Notes: generated from the letters alone by a model not told the origin. Positions 17,413 to 26,901 are shown, numbered from the stretch's first letter. The stretch is DNA of 64,000 nucleotides from Haloterrigena sp. KLK7 (GCF_037914945.1 NZ_CP149787.1:2170001-2234000), one strand, 5' to 3'. A program made the numbers and translations.

Positions 17413-18771
17413 GGGACCCGTCGAGAGCGGCAGCCACTCGTCGATCGGCCACCACGCGCTTCGCCCGTCGTCGTCGCCGACCGCCGCCGCGCGCTGGTAG
17501 TCCACGAACCGAACGTCGACGTTGACGGACCGACTCGTCTGGGCATCGATCTCGGTCTGCAGATCCTCGGCCAGTCCCTCGTGTTCGAGGCCGCTCGAGC
17601 GCCCCACGGTCACCGTCACCGAGACCTCGTCGCTGAACACGCTCCCGTCGTTGTACTCGGTCTCGACGCCGGCGAGTTCCAGCGTCGCGTACTCGGGGTC
17701 GTCGAGCACGGCCTGGACCTCGTCGTTCGCCTGCTGTTCGAAGACGAGGTGCTGGTACGTTCCGAAGGCCGTCAGCGCGACGACGACGAGGAACAACAGG
17801 ACGATGACGGCGTACGCGCCCGTGCGGAGCGAGACCTCGGCGTTCTCGCGGATGTTGCGGATCACCGACGAGCGGTAGCCGAGCGCGATGAGCGTGAGGT
17901 AGGCGGTGAGGTTGATGAACACGATGTTCATCAGGAGCAGGACGATGCCGCCCGCGACGATGAGCGGCTCTCCCCAGGCCGTCCCGATGCCGGCCGCGGC
18001 GGCGGCGGGGACGATGGCCGCCGCGACGGCGACGCCGGCGAGGGAGACGGGGAGGTCGGTCGCGAGCGCGAGCGCGCCAGCGAACCCGGCCGCGATGGCG
18101 ATGACGAGCGTCAGGAGGTTCGGCGTGGCGAACCCGCTCACCTGCCCGACGCGACCGACGTCCAGTGTCGACGGGACGAACCCGGTCTGTTGGAGGAACA
18201 CGCTCATCACGATCGCGCCGACGTACGCGATGACGAGCCCCGTCACCTGTGACGTGGCGCTGTCGACGACCATCTCGCGGTCGCTGATGACGGCGCCGGC
18301 GCTCGCGGAGAGCGTCGACCCCGCGAACGGCGCGATCACCATCGCGCCGACGATGACGATGGCGGAGTCCAGCAGGAGGCCGGCCACCGCGACGATCGCG
18401 CTCGCGATGGCGAACGCGAGGTACGTCGCCGTATCCGGCGTCAGGTCCTCCGCGCGCTCGCGAATCTCGGAGTGCGAGGCGCCGCGATCGCCTTTCGGTC
18501 CCTCGACGTAGCGGTCCGTCAGCTCCTCGGCGTTCGGCACGGTCGCTCGGTCGACCTCCGTGACGACGGTGTACGTGTCGTCGTCGAGTCCGGCGTCGTA
18601 CAGGCGCTCGAGGACCGTGTCGACGGCGCCCGCCGGGACCGGGACGTTCGCCAGGCTCCCGTCGCGGTGATCGTCCGCGTCGCTGAAAACGAACTCCACC
18701 TCCATCTCGGAGAGCGTCTCTCGCACCGCATCGTGGTCCTCGCTGGGAACGAAGACCTGAACGAGTCGCAT
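17338..18771 (-). CDS. TIGR00341/DUF389 family membrane protein
   Basis: 477 residues. An N-terminal soluble ACT-like region (MRLVQVFVPSEDHDAVRETL, about 1-100) precedes about eight membrane helices. The family signature DSAIVIVGAMVIAPFAGSTL falls near 135-155. A C-terminal soluble domain (about 360-477) follows. A GTTAGTAAAT-type box at about 18792-18802 supports ATG 18771. Function of the family is unknown. Its 3' end overlaps the convergent voltage-sensor-like gene by 75 bases. Confidence 0.9.
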   Translation of the reverse strand: MRLVQVFVPSEDHDAVRETLSEMEVEFVFSDADDHRDGSLANVPVPAGAVDTVLERLYDAGLDDDTYTVVTEVDRATVPNAEELTDRYVEGPKGDRGASHSEIRERAEDLTPDTATYLAFAIASAIVAVAGLLLDSAIVIVGAMVIAPFAGSTLSASAGAVISDREMVVDSATSQVTGLVIAYVGAIVMSVFLQQTGFVPSTLDVGRVGQVSGFATPNLLTLVIAIAAGFAGALALATDLPVSLAGVAVAAAIVPAAAAAGIGTAWGEPLIVAGGIVLLLMNIVFINLTAYLTLIALGYRSSVIRNIRENAEVSLRTGAYAVIVLLFLVVVALTAFGTYQHLVFEQQANDEVQAVLDDPEYATLELAGVETEYNDGSVFSDEVSVTVTVGRSSGLEHEGLAEDLQTEIDAQTSRSVNVDVRFVDYQRAAAVGDDDGRSAWWPIDEWLPLSTGPSSAQSMPQAVTLPSNLVEERADPA

Positions 18772-19235
18772 ACCGACCGGTCGAAGGACAGGCCATTTAC
18801 TAACAGCCTACTACTGACTGTAACGCGAGCATATGGGGTTCTCGAGGCCAGCTCGTGCCATCTCGGTGTCAAGAATCCACGCGTGACGTCCGGACCGATA
18901 TCGTTCGACGGACGCGGACGGGGGGACGAACGGTCGGCACCCGTCTTCCTCGACGGTCAGTCCCCCTCTCGACCGAATGCGGATAGAAGACCGGCGCCGG
19001 GTATCCGAACCGGACACGTCGCGCAGGTCGTCGAAACCAGTCGGATCACGTCGCAGGCGTTCGGATCGATCGTCGCGAGTCGCTGGTCGACGATCGTCGC
19101 CGGTATACAATCGTGTCCGAACGCCCTCGCCGCTCCGACGTCGTGGAAATACTGACTTCCAACGGAAACGCCGATTAGCGCTAAGGGCCTCTCCGGTGTA
19201 CAGTCCCGTACGAATCTCTCCGTGGATCGAACCGT
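18772..19235. other. 464-base gap before arylsulfotransferase-family gene
   Basis: This divergent intergenic region holds the promoter of the DUF389 gene. Several arginine-rich frames cross it (for example 18811-19110 minus), but none has a recognisable domain. I see no structured RNA. Confidence 0.4.
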
Positions 19236-20540
19236 ATGAATCAGCGAACCCGCGTCACCGTCGCCACCGTCGTCATCGCCCTTCTGATCGCATCGCTCGG
19301 GGTCCAGGCAGCGGTTATCGAACGCGAGAACAGGGTCGTCAACGACGACGGGCGGTATCCCGGGAACACGCTCGTCGGCGTCCATTCGTACGACGAGACC
19401 GGTCGGATCGTCGAACTGACGCCCGACGGCGAGGTCGCCTGGGAGTGGTCGGTGCCCGAATCGCGGGTGTTCGGCGTCGAACAGCTCGACGAGGAGACGG
19501 TGCTGGCGGCCGTCGCCGTCAAGCGACTCGCCGAAGACTGCGACGAGGAATACCTCGAGTACGACGAGAAGGACGGCCACTGCGTCCGCAATCGCGTCGT
19601 CGAGATCGACAAGGAGTCGGGCGAGGTCGTCTGGGAGTACGACTGGTACGACGAGTTCATCGCCTGGCACGAGGTCCACGACGTCGAGCGACTCGAGAAC
19701 GGCGAGACGGCGATCGTCGATATGGGGAACGATCGCGCGTTGACCGTCGACCGCGACGGCGAGATCACCTGGGAGTGGCACGCCGAAGACCACCTGACGC
19801 CCGGCACGCCGTTCTACGAGGAGTACGGCGGCCCCGAAAAAGCGGGGGAGCACGACGACTGGACCCACATGAACGACATCGACCACCTGGAGAACGGCAA
19901 CTTCCAGCTGAGCATCCGCAACTTCGACGTGATCATCGAGGTCGATCCGGAGACCGACGAGGTGGTCGACGTCGTCGGCGAACCGGGGAATCACAGCGTG
20001 CTGGACAAACAGCACAACCCCCACCGCATCGAAGACCAGGGGACGATGGTCGTCGCCGACAGCGAGAACGGCCGCGTCGTCGAACTCGACGTCGAATCCG
20101 AAGAACGCATCTGGCGCTACACCGGTCCCGCGACCGACTCCCTCCAGTGGCCTCGAGACGCGGACCGACTGCCCAACGGCAACACGCTCATCACCGACTC
20201 CCGGAACAACCGCGTGCTCGAGGTCGATCCCGACGGCGAGATCGTCTGGCAGTTCGGCGATCCCGACGGGACGGTCATTCCGCTGGCGTACGAAGCCGAT
20301 CGCATCGGCGCCGGCGAACGGTCGGACGTCCCGCCGGGGAGCGAACTGACCGCGGTCGAGGACGAACCCGGCGCCATCACGGCGACGATTCGCGAGTGGG
20401 AGGCCATGGCCCAGTACGTCTTCCCGACGTGGATGCACCTCCCGCAGATACTGCACGTCGTCGGCATCGCCCTCGGGGTCCTGTGGCTCTGTGCGGAGGG
20501 GGTCGTCTTCGGCTGGCGTCGAATCAGTGCCGGTCGATGA
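19236..20540 (+). CDS. Arylsulfotransferase (ASST)-family beta-propeller protein
   Basis: 434 residues: an N-terminal membrane anchor (about 7-27), a beta-propeller of repeated blades such as TPDGEVAWEWSVPE, VDRDGEITWEWH and VDPDGEIVWQFG, and a C-terminal helix (LHVVGIALGVLWLCAEGVVF). The blades carry the His-containing segments HEVHDVERLENGET, WTHMNDIDHLENGNF and NPHRIEDQGT, typical of ASST. The propeller is expected outside the cell, anchored at both ends. Whether it transfers sulfate or is a sensor or binding protein is not evident. Confidence 0.82.
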   Translation: MNQRTRVTVATVVIALLIASLGVQAAVIERENRVVNDDGRYPGNTLVGVHSYDETGRIVELTPDGEVAWEWSVPESRVFGVEQLDEETVLAAVAVKRLAEDCDEEYLEYDEKDGHCVRNRVVEIDKESGEVVWEYDWYDEFIAWHEVHDVERLENGETAIVDMGNDRALTVDRDGEITWEWHAEDHLTPGTPFYEEYGGPEKAGEHDDWTHMNDIDHLENGNFQLSIRNFDVIIEVDPETDEVVDVVGEPGNHSVLDKQHNPHRIEDQGTMVVADSENGRVVELDVESEERIWRYTGPATDSLQWPRDADRLPNGNTLITDSRNNRVLEVDPDGEIVWQFGDPDGTVIPLAYEADRIGAGERSDVPPGSELTAVEDEPGAITATIREWEAMAQYVFPTWMHLPQILHVVGIALGVLWLCAEGVVFGWRRISAGR

Positions 20541-20731
20541 TCGGATCCGGGGGTACCGGCGTTGCGACTTCCCCGACCCCGGTATCGATCCCGGGGCGTT
20601 CACGTCGGTCGATGGGCGACAAGCCTGCAGGCTCGGCGTCGCACCCTCGCGTACGGCATCGTTTCAATTCGGCTTACTCTCCGTTCCGTGCGAAATACCT
20701 TTACGACCGTCTGCGGCGTTACATACTCTGT

Positions 20732-20905
20732 ATGCCCGGACTCGTACAGCAGACTGCGGAAGCGATCGACGGACTGTCGCGATCGGTCTGGGACGACTCG
20801 AGTCAGTTCCAGAAGGCGATCGTCGCCGTCGTTCTCATCGTCACGGGGTTAGCGATCCCGGTCGTTCCGATCGTCCTGGTCGCCCGATACGTCGCCAGCA
20901 GGTAG
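20732..20905 (+). CDS. Small single-helix membrane protein (57 aa)
   Basis: A 57-residue protein starting MPGLVQQTAEAIDGLSRSVW with one membrane helix (about 29-53, VAVVLIVTGLAIPVVPIVLV) and a basic end. A CCTTTACG element at about 20698-20705 lies 27-30 bases upstream, matching a leaderless promoter. Function unknown. Confidence 0.65.
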   Translation: MPGLVQQTAEAIDGLSRSVWDDSSQFQKAIVAVVLIVTGLAIPVVPIVLVARYVASR

Positions 20906-21121
20906 TACAGCGCTGCGTGCGGTCTGGATCCCAGAAGTCGGCCTCGGGCACTCGTACAGCTCGGAATTCCTCGTATCTGATACCGCTCTCTCGAGGACAC
21001 GGACCGTGTTGAGTGCGAACCCGGCTGGGACTGGAGACTGACGGATAGCAACACCGAATCGATGAGAGTGATACCGTTAGAACCGGCCATCCGCGAACGC
21101 AGTTAAATAACAGAGCCGCGA

Positions 21122-21436
21122 TTAGGCGTCGACCGTTGTCCGGACCTCAACCACGCCAGTTCCGCGCACAACGACATCGTACCCCGCGTACTCGAACGAA
21201 ACTTCGCCAACAGCAGGCTCAGATCGGGAGGTAAACAACTCGTTCAACGCGTCCGGATTGATCGCCTCATAGAGTGGCGGCAATTCGAGCATGTCCAGAC
21301 CAGACGCTTCTGCAACCGCCGAAACAACCGCATAGACGGGCGTCTTCTCGGTGCCTCGCTTCCATTCAGCAGTGGTAGACAGAGTCAGTCCAGCTTGAGA
21401 TTCATCAGCGGTAACCTGTGTGTTCATCTTTCTCAT
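21122..21436 (-). CDS. HalOD1 output domain protein
   Basis: About 104 residues. The C-terminal part (TPVYAVVSAVAEASGLDMLELPPLYEAINPDALNELF, then VSFEYAGYDVVVRGTGVVEV) is the HalOD1 domain, a haloarchaeal module named as a predicted output domain of two-component systems. ATG 21436 is chosen because a CTTTTATGG-like box lies about 25-30 bases upstream; ATG 21427 is possible. It stands alone, next to PadR-type sequences. GC content drops around here compared with the flanks. Confidence 0.78.
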   Translation of the reverse strand: MRKMNTQVTADESQAGLTLSTTAEWKRGTEKTPVYAVVSAVAEASGLDMLELPPLYEAINPDALNELFTSRSEPAVGEVSFEYAGYDVVVRGTGVVEVRTTVDA

Positions 21437-21551
21437 GGACCCTGAAGTGCAACAGTCCTCCATAAAAGGATTTACAAACTCTGTTGAATGAGACACGGTC
21501 TTTCATGTTTGACGGAGCATTGTCAGCTCTATTCTTCTGTTGTTGACCATC

Positions 21552-21705
21552 ATGCGGTCTGATGTGTACGATTTGACCGGTTTCCAACGAGATCTTCTGT
21601 ACGCGACTGCAGGCTTAGACGAACGGATATTCGGTTACGCGACGTGGAGTGCGTGAGATCGAAGTCCGCCGCGACTGGGAAAACCAGTCTATCTCTGAAT
21701 TCTTC
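21552..21705 (+). pseudogene. Decayed PadR-type regulator fragment
   Basis: From ATG 21552 the frame reads MRSDVYDLTGFQRDLLYATA, then stops at TGA 21654-21656. This matches the start of the intact PadR gene at 21930 (MYDLTGFQRDLLYVIAGAD). Shortly after the stop, in the +1 frame, VRRDWENQ resembles the end of the intact protein (ERREWENQ). The central winged-helix part is missing, so this is a copy with an internal deletion and frameshift. Confidence 0.7.
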
Positions 21706-21929
21706 GAGAACTGTGCGTCACGTCGGCAAGAGTCGAACGGCAGAAGCCCGAGACGAAGACAGTGATGACCGAGAGAGGTGTGTTATTCCTGTTCTTTCGC
21801 TGGAGGATGAGACGCAACTCGTTCAATTACCGTGCAAAAATATCACTATGAGGCACGTTCACATCATAGTCACACCCAATATATTGTGGGAAAGGTATCA
21901 AATACAGATTCGTTGAATTCTCTCGTGAG

Positions 21930-22205
21930 ATGTACGACCTCACTGGATTCCAGCGTGACTTGTTATACGTGATCGCAGGTGCCGACCAGCCGTCCGGCCA
22001 AACCGTCAAAGAAGAGGTTGAGGGCTACTACGAGAATGAGATCAATCACGGCCGGCTGTATCCGAATCTCGATACACTGGTCAACAAGGAATTCGTCGAG
22101 AAGGGACAGCTCGACAGACGAACGAATTATTACGCAATCACTACTGAAGGACGAGAGAAGATTCAAGAACGGCGGGAATGGGAAAACCAGTACGTTAATT
22201 TCTGA
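21930..22205 (+). CDS. PadR-family transcriptional regulator
   Basis: 91 residues forming one PadR winged helix: GFQRDLLYVIAGAD (6-19), PSGQTVKEEVEGYYENEINH, then GRLYPNLDTLVNKEFVEKG with the canonical LYPNLDTLVxKxFV wing entry, and RRTNYYAITTEGREKIQER. PadR proteins normally repress a neighbouring gene in response to stress or phenolics. A TCAAATAC element about 28 bases upstream would give a leaderless mRNA. Its relic at 21552 suggests a past duplication. No obvious target besides the small gene downstream. Confidence 0.88.
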   Translation: MYDLTGFQRDLLYVIAGADQPSGQTVKEEVEGYYENEINHGRLYPNLDTLVNKEFVEKGQLDRRTNYYAITTEGREKIQERREWENQYVNF

Positions 22206-22296
22206 GATTAATTGATTTGGTTTGACGGCACGTTCTCCTCCTTCTAGCTTTTTGCCGACAAGAAGGCTTATACTGGCAGAATTGAGTCGTCAACGT

Positions 22297-22608
22297 ATGA
22301 CCGCAAAACATGAGGACACGCTGCCAAATCTCGTAACGATCGTCGGTCGAGGTGTTCCATCGAACTACGAGATCACCGTCAACGGCGAGATCGAATTAGT
22401 CGGTTCCGATCCACTCGAGGAAGCGACGGTCGTCACAGACCACGCCGCAGAAGGGGCGATCGAGACCGGTGTGATGCGGTTCCGGTTCTCCGGCGAAATG
22501 GCGAACGTGCACGTCGTCGACTGGAACGGTACGCCTGCATCGGAATCACCGAACACGCCGGAAGTCCACATCGACTACGGCGTGCCCGCTCGAAGTGACG
22601 GCAAATAA
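22297..22608 (+). CDS. Conserved-looking small beta-rich protein, unknown function
   Basis: 103 residues beginning MTAKHEDTLPNLVTIVGRGV, with alternating hydrophobic strands and acidic turns and no membrane helix. ATG 22297 is 23-30 bases after a CTTATACT element at 22267-22274, arguing for a leaderless start rather than the longer arginine-containing frame from 22222. I do not recognise the family. It follows the PadR gene on the same strand by about 90 bases but has its own promoter. Confidence 0.65.
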   Translation: MTAKHEDTLPNLVTIVGRGVPSNYEITVNGEIELVGSDPLEEATVVTDHAAEGAIETGVMRFRFSGEMANVHVVDWNGTPASESPNTPEVHIDYGVPARSDGK

Positions 22609-22940
22609 CTACCTGAGAATTTTGAACAGGTCTTACGGGAGATCTCTTTATCGCGTTTGTCCGTCGGGAGGTCCAGTGACCGCCTGCCACTGCGATAGCT
22701 GCTGAGAGAACTCCAACGATGATTTGCGTGGGAGAGACAGTCAATTGCGGTAGATTCCTTACATCGGACACGTCTCCCATCCGATCGTCGCGCTCGTTTC
22801 CGAACTCGAGAGACTGACGCCCGCCCAGCCAGGACGTATCAGTTCGGACCGAACGCAACTTATGTTCCTGATCGAAGTAGGGCAGAATTATGTTCTGGCC
22901 TATGGCGCACAACGGGCGAGAGACCGGAGGGAGACCGTAG
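22609..22940. other. 332-base gap upstream of amide hydrolase gene
   Basis: The gap is relatively AT-rich in its first part. It should contain the promoter of the downstream hydrolase. I see no gene, repeat or clear palindrome. Confidence 0.4.
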
Positions 22941-23936
22941 ATGTGTACGCGATTAGTGTATCTCGGACCCGAGAATATCGTGCTCACCGGCCGGTCGATG
23001 GACTGGCACGGCGAGATCGGGACCAACATTTGGGTCTTCCCACGGGGAATGGAACGAACGGGCGAAGTCGGGCCGGCCTCGATGGCGTGGACCGCCGAGT
23101 ACGGCAGTGTCGTCGCATCCGCGTACGACATCGCGACGACCGACGGGATGAACGAGGCGGGTCTGGTCGCGAACGTCCTGTGGCTCACCGAATCCGACTA
23201 TCCCGAGTGGGACGGCGACAGACCTGGACTGTCGATCTCGCTGTGGGCGCAGTACGTCCTCGACAACTTCGCGACGGTGGCCGAGGCGGTCGAGAACCAC
23301 CGGAACGAAGAATTCGTGGTCGTTTCCGACGAAATCCCGGACGAAGGCCGGTTGGCCACCCTCCACCTGTCCATCTCGGACGCCACGGGTGACAGTGCCG
23401 TCCTCGAGTACGTCGACGGCGAGTTGACGATCCACCACGGTCGGAAGTATCAGGTGATGACGAATTCCCCGACGTTCGACCGACAACTCGCACTCGACGA
23501 GTATTGGTCGGAGATCGGCGGAACGGTCATGTTACCGGGGACGAATCGCCCGGCTGACCGATTCGCCCGCGCGAGTTTCTACGTGGACGCGATCCCGCAG
23601 ACCCGGAACCGTCGGGCCGCAACGGCGAGCGTCTTCGGCGCGATCCGCAACGTCTCCGTGCCGTACGGGATCAGTACGCCGGACGCACCGCATATCTCCT
23701 CGACGCGGTGGCGCACGGTCGCCGATCACCGTGACCGACGCTACTACTTCGAGTCGGCGCTCTCACCGAACGTTTTCTGGCTGGACCTCGACGGGATCGA
23801 CTTCGAAGCCGATGCCGGCGTTCGATCGCTGTCGCTCGGTGAGAACCAGGCGAACGTCTTCACCGGCGATGTCGCCGACGAACTCGTCGAGACTGAGTCG
23901 TTCGAGTTTCTCGGTGTCCCGGCTCGATCGGGCTGA
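22941..23936 (+). CDS. Linear amide C-N hydrolase (choloylglycine hydrolase/penicillin V acylase family)
   Basis: 331 residues of the Ntn-hydrolase fold. Cys2 becomes the N-terminal nucleophile after removal of Met1. Arg18 and Asp21 (TGRSMDW) and Asn175 (MTNSPTFD) sit at the classical positions of penicillin V acylase and bile salt hydrolase. A later Arg in PADRFARASF completes the site. There is no signal peptide, so the protein would be cytoplasmic unless exported otherwise. In archaea the substrate could be an N-acyl amino acid or acyl-homoserine-lactone-like amide; this is speculation. It stands alone. Confidence 0.92.
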   Translation: MCTRLVYLGPENIVLTGRSMDWHGEIGTNIWVFPRGMERTGEVGPASMAWTAEYGSVVASAYDIATTDGMNEAGLVANVLWLTESDYPEWDGDRPGLSISLWAQYVLDNFATVAEAVENHRNEEFVVVSDEIPDEGRLATLHLSISDATGDSAVLEYVDGELTIHHGRKYQVMTNSPTFDRQLALDEYWSEIGGTVMLPGTNRPADRFARASFYVDAIPQTRNRRAATASVFGAIRNVSVPYGISTPDAPHISSTRWRTVADHRDRRYYFESALSPNVFWLDLDGIDFEADAGVRSLSLGENQANVFTGDVADELVETESFEFLGVPARSG

Positions 23937-23968
23937 TCTCGGCCGCGTCCGACGCACTCTTACGGAAA

Positions 23969-24002
23969 GTCAAGGAGAAAGCCCCGCCCTTTAGGGTGGG
24001 CT
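23969..24002 (+). mobile_element. Possible solo right end of an IS200/IS605 (IS1341-type) element
   Basis: The sequence CAAGGAGAAAGCCCCGCCC followed by TTTAGGGTGGG forms a 7-bp stem (CCCGCCC/GGGTGGG, one G-T pair) with a TTTA loop. From memory, haloarchaeal TnpB-type insertion sequences end with such a string. No tnpA or tnpB is nearby, so it would be a remnant or a non-autonomous palindromic element. Confidence 0.45.
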
Positions 24003-24232
24003 ACGATATTCCAACGACGGTCGGGAATCCTCGTCCTCGAAAACGCGAAGGGTTTTCAGGTGTGATTTGAGATCGCCTCGCGATCCCATCACCACGAGAG
24101 ACGATGTCTCTCGAGTGAAATCGAACGCGATGGCACTGCGCTATCGGTACGCTTCGAATTCGGTAGGGTTGGTCTGTCTGTCGCACGGTACTCACACGGA
24201 GCTGTCGCCACCAGCCGTTAAGAACGTCCACG

Positions 24233-25498
24233 ATGAACCGTCGGACGATGTGTCGTTCTCGATCGGGCGACCGCGACGATCCGACGCTAGTGGCGGCCGA
24301 GCGCGAGGGATCAACCGGGCTACAGATCGACGTGGGGGTGCTGGTCGCGCACGCGCCGGGTACCGACCCGGGCCGGCTCCGATCGTTCGCGACGCAAGCT
24401 GCCGAAGATACGGTCGACGAGCTCGCGTCCGTCACGGACGTCACCTGGCGGTTCTACCTCGAGGACGCGGTACCGCTCGCGGACAACGACCGGCGACGGC
24501 CCTCGGAGTTCCTCGACCGGGCCACGCACCAGATGGTCGAGGGGCCGTACGACTTCGTCTTCGTCGTGACGGACGTTCCGCTCGTCTCGAGCACGGAGCG
24601 GTTCGTCCCCGGACTGGCGTCGCCGCTCTCTCGCGTCGCGATCGTCTCGACGGACCACCTCCGCAGTGCGCCCCGGAACGAACCGCGCCGCTCGCTCGAG
24701 GACGACGCCGTCCGCTGGAATACGGCGACGCTCGTGGTCCACCTCGTCGGGCACATGCTTGGCGCCCGCCATCGCGACGCCGACGGGGGCGTCATGGAGC
24801 CGTTCCGGTTCGACCCGGAACGACGGACCGTGCCGCCGATCGACGCGGACGTCGAGCGGGATCTCCATCGGATCGCCGGGGAGCTCTCCGCGGCCGAGGC
24901 CCGCCCGCGCGGCCCGATAGAGCGCCTCGCCTTCCACGCGGCCAGTGCCGTCCGAAACCCCGGACGGATCCTGCAGGCGCTCGGGAACAGCCGGGCACCG
25001 TTGTTGCCGCTCTCGTTACCGAAGCTGTCGACGGCCGCGCTGGCACCGACGCTCGTCATCGTCTTCAGCGCCGAATCCTGGGACGTCGGCTTCCACATGA
25101 CCAACGTGACGGCGGCGCTGTTCGCGGCCGTCAGTATCGTCACTGCGACGCTCTACCTCCTGTTCGTCCAGAACCTCTCGTTCCCGCGGAAGCGTCATCA
25201 GATCGTCACCGAACACACGGCCTTGGTCAACGTCACGGTCTTTTTCGTCCTCCTGCTGGCGATGGTCGGCCTCTTCGCGCTCGTGTGGGCGATCATCCTC
25301 GTCATCGAACTGGTCGTCTTCCCGCCGAATCTGATGTCCAACTGGCCGAGCCTCGAGGAGCCGACCGTGGGCTTCGTCGATCTCGTTCGGACCGGTGCGT
25401 TCATCAGCACCATCGGGGTCCTCTCGGGCGCGTTGGCGGGTGGACTCGAGAGTCGGATCATCATCAGCCACCTCGCACTGTTCCCCGACCGACCGTAG
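24233..25498 (+). CDS. Metzincin-like membrane protein lacking the catalytic Glu
   Basis: 421 residues. The soluble N-terminal part carries a zinc-ligand pattern HLVGHMLGARH at 170-180: His170, His174, Gly177 and His180 match HExxHxxGxxH, but the general-base Glu is Leu171. A GGVMEP segment (Met188) sits where metzincins have the Met-turn. Residues ~290-420 hold about four membrane helices. The arrangement suggests an archaemetzincin-related fold turned into an inactive or non-proteolytic membrane protein. The start is uncertain (ATG 24233 or 24248), as the first ~25 residues look poorly conserved. Confidence 0.65.
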   Translation: MNRRTMCRSRSGDRDDPTLVAAEREGSTGLQIDVGVLVAHAPGTDPGRLRSFATQAAEDTVDELASVTDVTWRFYLEDAVPLADNDRRRPSEFLDRATHQMVEGPYDFVFVVTDVPLVSSTERFVPGLASPLSRVAIVSTDHLRSAPRNEPRRSLEDDAVRWNTATLVVHLVGHMLGARHRDADGGVMEPFRFDPERRTVPPIDADVERDLHRIAGELSAAEARPRGPIERLAFHAASAVRNPGRILQALGNSRAPLLPLSLPKLSTAALAPTLVIVFSAESWDVGFHMTNVTAALFAAVSIVTATLYLLFVQNLSFPRKRHQIVTEHTALVNVTVFFVLLLAMVGLFALVWAIILVIELVVFPPNLMSNWPSLEEPTVGFVDLVRTGAFISTIGVLSGALAGGLESRIIISHLALFPDRP

Positions 25499-25701
25499 CC
25501 TCCTCACTCGAGTTCGAGTGCGACGGCTCCGATTTTCCGGGAGAATGAGACGTGGGATACGCAAATCGCTGGCCTCGGCACTCATAGGGCTCGTCACCAC
25601 CGGGTGCCGAGTCCGGCTCGGAGCGAGTGAATCGTCATCGGCCACTCGAGCCTACGAGAGTCGCTCCAAAGACGGTTTGGATTCCGCGAAAACGTGGGCG
25701 G

Positions 25702-25932
25702 CTACGAACCGGACGCCGAATCGCCCGTAGACGCCGCGAAGGCGGTGTTGAACTCGTCCATCAGGTTCTGGAGCTGCGCCGTGTTCCGGCGGGAGAACGT
25801 CTGTGGAGAGCGCTCGACGGCCGTCCGGGCGTCCGTCCGCTCGGTCGGCGTCGGTCGCGTGCGCGTCCGGGTGTCGGTGTGGTTCGGCTGCGGTTCCGTC
25901 TCGGGTCGGGTCTGTGGGCGTCGTGTGCTCAT
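25702..25932 (-). CDS. Possible small Thr/Arg/Pro-rich protein (76 aa)
   Basis: An ATG-started frame of 76 residues with a low-complexity N-terminal half (Arg, Thr, Pro, Gln) and a helical end NTAQLQNLMDEFNTAFAAS. The end looks protein-like, while the start could be composition-driven. No family recognised and no clear TATA element at the right distance. It lies on the same strand as gvpA but 1 kb away, separated by a plus-strand gene. Confidence 0.4.
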   Translation of the reverse strand: MSTRRPQTRPETEPQPNHTDTRTRTRPTPTERTDARTAVERSPQTFSRRNTAQLQNLMDEFNTAFAASTGDSASGS

Positions 25933-26193
25933 GTCGGTCGGATCGGTGTGGGGTCGTCGAACGGTACGAGGACTCGTCGGAGGAGAGGCGAGTTTACGCT
26001 ACTACGTGTACGACCGACATCTGTACTCACCCGTAGCGGCTCCGGGGTAATAAAAGTTCATGATAGATAATGGGTTTGGTAGTGAGTATCTAGCCCAAAT
26101 ACCGGCTCGTCTCGAGTCCTGTCCCACGCTCTCGGTGCAGTCGAGCGCCGAGACGTTATACCGGTCGGTGAGAGAGCCTCGAGTAGGATCTCG

Positions 26194-26901
26194 ATGGACG
26201 AGGGTGACACGACCCGGGTGCAACGCGGCGACGGAACCGACGGTCGACCGGACGTGAGCTTCGTGCTCCCGGCGCGAAACGAGGCCGACTATCTCCGCGG
26301 CGCGCTCGCGAGCATCGCCGGGCTGGACACGGACTATCGAACGGAGGTGATCGTCGTCGACGGCGACTCGAGCGACGAGACCGTCGCGATCGCTCGCGAA
26401 TACGGCGCCACCGTCCTCGAAGAGGGGGGCAGGAGCATCGCGGCGGCCCGCAACCTCGGCGCGGCCCGCGCCGACGGCGAGTGGCTGGCGTTCGTCGACG
26501 CCGACACGGAGCTGCGGGCCGACTACCTCACCGAACTGCTGGGCTACCTCGAGGCGAACGGGCTGGCGGCCGGCAGTTCCTACTGCCGGATCACCGGCCC
26601 GCGCCGAGCGAAGCTGATGGAAGCGACGATCAACTGCGTCTTCTCGCGGCTCGAACGTCCCATCATGCCGGGGTTCAACTGCGTCGTCCATCGGCGGGCG
26701 TTCGCGGCCGTCGGCGGCTTCCCGGAGGTCCCCAACGAGGACACGGCGTTCAGTCGGTTACTGGGCCGCCGGTATCCGACGGGGTACTGCCCGACCGTGC
26801 TGGTCGAGAGTTCGGGTCGCCGGATCGCCGACTCCGGGCTGACGGGGACGCTCTGGCACTACGCCCGACTCGACGTCGGGCGACTCCGTGCCGGCTACTG
26901 A
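26194..26901 (+). CDS. Family 2 glycosyltransferase
   Basis: 235 residues of GT-A fold. Visible are the nucleotide-sugar N-terminus VSFVLPARNEADYLRGAL (about 22-39), VDGDSSDET, and the metal-binding FVDADTELRADYL (about 100-112). NEDTAFSRLLGRR is a plausible catalytic-region match. No membrane helices, so a cytoplasmic transferase for glycolipid or S-layer glycan is likely. It converges with gvpA; no sugar-biosynthesis genes surround it. Confidence 0.88.
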   Translation: MDEGDTTRVQRGDGTDGRPDVSFVLPARNEADYLRGALASIAGLDTDYRTEVIVVDGDSSDETVAIAREYGATVLEEGGRSIAAARNLGAARADGEWLAFVDADTELRADYLTELLGYLEANGLAAGSSYCRITGPRRAKLMEATINCVFSRLERPIMPGFNCVVHRRAFAAVGGFPEVPNEDTAFSRLLGRRYPTGYCPTVLVESSGRRIADSGLTGTLWHYARLDVGRLRAGY

